Source: SXZD01 sp034680345 (lineage in GTDB: Bacteria; Pseudomonadota; Gammaproteobacteria; Burkholderiales; Burkholderiaceae_B). From it: a DNA stretch of 64,000 nt. The position numbers were made by a program, and so were the translations under genes. Under the pieces are notes generated by a model. It saw only the letters and a program-made list of their open reading frames with translations, searched no databases and had not been told where the DNA came from. The stretch spans positions 1 to 64,000 of the forward strand of contig JAXISZ010000001.1 of the NCBI GenBank assembly GCA_034680345.1, in the 5' to 3' direction. This document shows, piece by piece, positions 63,639-64,000 of this stretch; within the stretch, counting starts at the first letter, position 1, and the number at the start of each line of letters is the position of its first letter.

Positions 63639-64000
63639 TTACTTAAAGAATATATAACACTCATAAAACAATTTTACCCATAAATATCTGAACATATTTT
63701 CTTCAAATCCAATCAAACTAACTGGTTGCTCGGATTGTGAATTTTTTGAAATCAAATTAAAAGCTGTTTCACCACTGAAGGACAATGGTTTTAAAGTGAG
63801 TTTAAGACTCTGCCCTGTAGTGATAATCGAGCTAATACGAACAGGTATTTCACTGCCTGAAACATTAAGCGCAAGTTTTTTGTGCTTATTTATAAAACCA
63901 ATGTCTTTAGGCTGCAAAATCACATGAAACTTAGTAAGGGTTTGATCTACCGAATTGACTGGTGACAAACGCCCAGACAATTCAATTTTAAAAGGAATAA
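63639..64000 (-). CDS. unidentified protein, C-terminal part, cut by window edge
   Basis: The minus-strand frame is open from the right edge to its stop at 63639, so the gene starts beyond 64000. The visible 120 residues have a beta-rich, mildly hydrophobic composition (KFHVILQPKDIGFIN; ITTGQSLKLTLKPLSFSG) that suggests a secreted or outer-surface beta domain. I recognise no family, and the apparent TTG inside the frame is not taken as a start. Confidence 0.45.
   Translation of the reverse strand, partial: IPFKIELSGRLSPVNSVDQTLTKFHVILQPKDIGFINKHKKLALNVSGSEIPVRISSIITTGQSLKLTLKPLSFSGETAFNLISKNSQSEQPVSLIGFEENMFRYLWVKLFYECYIFFK

Noticed and set aside
1..64000. tRNA, rRNA, tmRNA genes and CRISPR arrays
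   Set aside because: I scanned the intergenic stretches and saw no cloverleaf-like sequence, ribosomal RNA or regularly spaced repeat-spacer pattern; short or divergent ncRNAs could still be missed by eye.

Overview
The window looks like a chromosomal segment of a betaproteobacterium, most likely Burkholderiales and Alcaligenaceae-like. The evidence is gene order. It carries prpB-prpC-acnD-prpF, trxB divergent from ftsK-lolA-rarA, and the long block tkt-gap-pgk-pyk-fba-purC-purE-purK-sua5, all arrangements familiar from that order. The DNA leans AT-rich by eye, with many A and T homopolymer runs. I could not run any search, so the genus is open. I saw no rRNA, tRNA, CRISPR array or intact mobile element.

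Layout. Positions 1-6434 hold the methylcitrate route for propionate, using the AcnD/PrpF pair in place of PrpD. Positions 6400-13205 (minus) hold a DinG/YoaA-type Fe-S helicase, a YdcH-like small protein, rarA, lolA and ftsK. trxB and an Smr-domain gene run the other way, from a divergent promoter region filled with a degenerate 11-bp repeat. A lone PAAR gene follows (15202-15474), then a complete RND tripartite efflux operon (15659-21364). Positions 22028-28257 hold rmuC, a lytic transglycosylase, ssb, a photolyase gene broken by a frameshift in a nine-A run, a quinone oxidoreductase and a small secreted protein. An IS30-type transposase tail lies directly after the last of these. A cupin and a CaiB/BaiF CoA-transferase follow on the minus strand.

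Positions 30342-35999 form a compact cluster: DUF2946-like protein, TonB-dependent receptor, secreted BNR/sialidase-like propeller with a CxCC motif, thioredoxin-fold protein and methyltransferase. I read it as metal (perhaps copper) acquisition or handling, by inference only. Its propeller gene carries a perfect 26-bp inverted repeat inside the signal-peptide codons, the most striking unexplained structure here. The minus strand from 53.6 kb to 36 kb holds a cobalamin-riboswitch-controlled B12 uptake operon (btuB-btuF-btuC-btuD). It runs, with only a 30-bp gap, into the glycolysis/purine/t6A block, followed by a BepA-type protease.

Positions 54091-58968 hold the prkA-yeaH-spoVR stress operon, ended by a clear intrinsic terminator. 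Positions 59227-60219 encode a two-domain lipoprotein (BamE-like plus NTF2-like). A heavily decayed IS30 transposase fills about 60380-60995. trhO and ettA follow on the plus strand, and a gene fragment runs off the right edge.

Working together: prp genes feed propionyl-CoA carbon to pyruvate and succinate. The tkt-to-fba genes supply lower glycolysis and pentose-phosphate exchange, and purC/E/K supply purines. btu genes import B12, under B12 repression. Envelope genes (lolA, bepA, RND pump, lytic transglycosylase, lipoproteins) indicate a typical Gram-negative cell. Two homopolymer frameshifts (photolyase, and probably btuF) suggest real decay, slippage, or consensus errors; reads would tell which.
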